A stretch of DNA of 5,777 nucleotides, taken from Bacteroidales bacterium (GTDB lineage Bacteria; Bacteroidota; Bacteroidia; Bacteroidales; UBA3824). Below the pieces are notes generated by a model. It was not told the DNA's origin and did not search any database. It worked only from the letters and a program-made list of their open reading frames with translations. A program made the position numbers and the translations under genes. The stretch spans positions 1 through 5,777 of the forward strand of contig JAFXMJ010000164.1 in assembly GCA_017530465.1 (NCBI GenBank), in the 5' to 3' direction. Of this stretch, positions 5,533 through 5,777 are shown piece by piece. Positions within the stretch are counted from its first letter, which is position 1, and every line of letters starts with the position of its first letter.

Positions 5533-5777
5533 ATGACAGCATATTTGTTTCCCGGACAGGGAGCCCAGTTCCCCGGAATGGGCAAGGATTTGTACGAAGG
5601 ATCGGCTTTGGCGAATGGCTATTTCGACAAGGCTGACGAGATATTGGGTTTTGGCATCACCAAATTGATGTTTGAAGGCACTGACGAAGACCTCCGTCAG
5701 ACCAAGGTTACGCAGCCGTGTGTGTTCCTGCACTCGGTGATTTCGGCTTTGGCAAAGGGCGACGAGTTTAAGCCCGA
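5533..5777 (+). CDS. fabD: Malonyl-CoA:ACP transacylase, 5' part only
   Basis: The window holds the first 81 codons plus two bases; the gene continues beyond the right edge. FabD moves the malonyl group from CoA to acyl carrier protein, the entry step of type II fatty-acid synthesis in the cytoplasm. The N terminus reads MTAYLFPGQGAQFPGMGK: GQGAQ (8-12) is the conserved oxyanion-side motif of acyltransferases of this family. The segment TKVTQPCVFLHS fits the conserved TQP region that precedes the active site. The catalytic GHSxG serine and the later His lie outside the window. The start is fixed by the motif spacing and by the promoter about 30 bases upstream. An acyltransferase domain of a larger enzyme cannot be fully excluded, but the early start and the context favour stand-alone FabD. 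Confidence 0.93.
   Translation, partial: MTAYLFPGQGAQFPGMGKDLYEGSALANGYFDKADEILGFGITKLMFEGTDEDLRQTKVTQPCVFLHSVISALAKGDEFKP

Overview
The window looks like chromosomal DNA of a member of the Bacteroidota, most likely order Bacteroidales. The core proteins (SucC, AspRS, FabD) read like that group. Three promoters match the Bacteroidota pattern TTTG-N20-TAnnTTTG closely. Almost no gene has a Shine-Dalgarno sequence; starts are instead preceded by A-rich leaders. Species cannot be named from the sequence alone.

Layout, left to right. Positions 1-139 hold no gene: there is a 14-bp direct repeat, a strong hairpin followed by a T run (probably the terminator of a rightward gene outside the window) and a pyrimidine-rich tract. 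Four leftward genes follow: a metallo-beta-lactamase-fold hydrolase (140-787), a 116-residue protein of unknown function (804-1154), aspartyl-tRNA synthetase aspS (1147-2910) and the succinyl-CoA synthetase beta subunit sucC (3077-4279). The unknown gene overlaps the end of aspS by 8 bases, so these two and probably the hydrolase form one transcription unit. The 166-base gap between sucC and aspS carries a phased set of ACAAAT/ATTTGT repeats that forms a perfect 16-bp inverted repeat. sucD is not next to sucC.

The 240-base gap 4280-4519 is a divergent control region. The sucC promoter points left and a second, consensus-quality promoter points right, with a perfect 6-bp palindrome over the -33 element of the latter. 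The rightward transcript starts with a possible nine-codon leader ORF and then reads two tandem paralogous lipoproteins (4520-4975 and 4977-5432), each 151 residues, lower in G+C than the housekeeping genes and coupled by a 1-base gap with a strong Shine-Dalgarno. Finally fabD (malonyl-CoA:ACP transacylase) starts at 5533 from its own promoter and runs off the right edge.

Most of the window is housekeeping: TCA-cycle/propionate-related metabolism, tRNA charging and fatty-acid synthesis. The lipoprotein pair and its control region are the only accessory-looking part. Nothing here is a clear new system; the best candidates for a second look are the lipoprotein operon with its unusual leader and operator-like palindrome, and the phased repeat between sucC and aspS.
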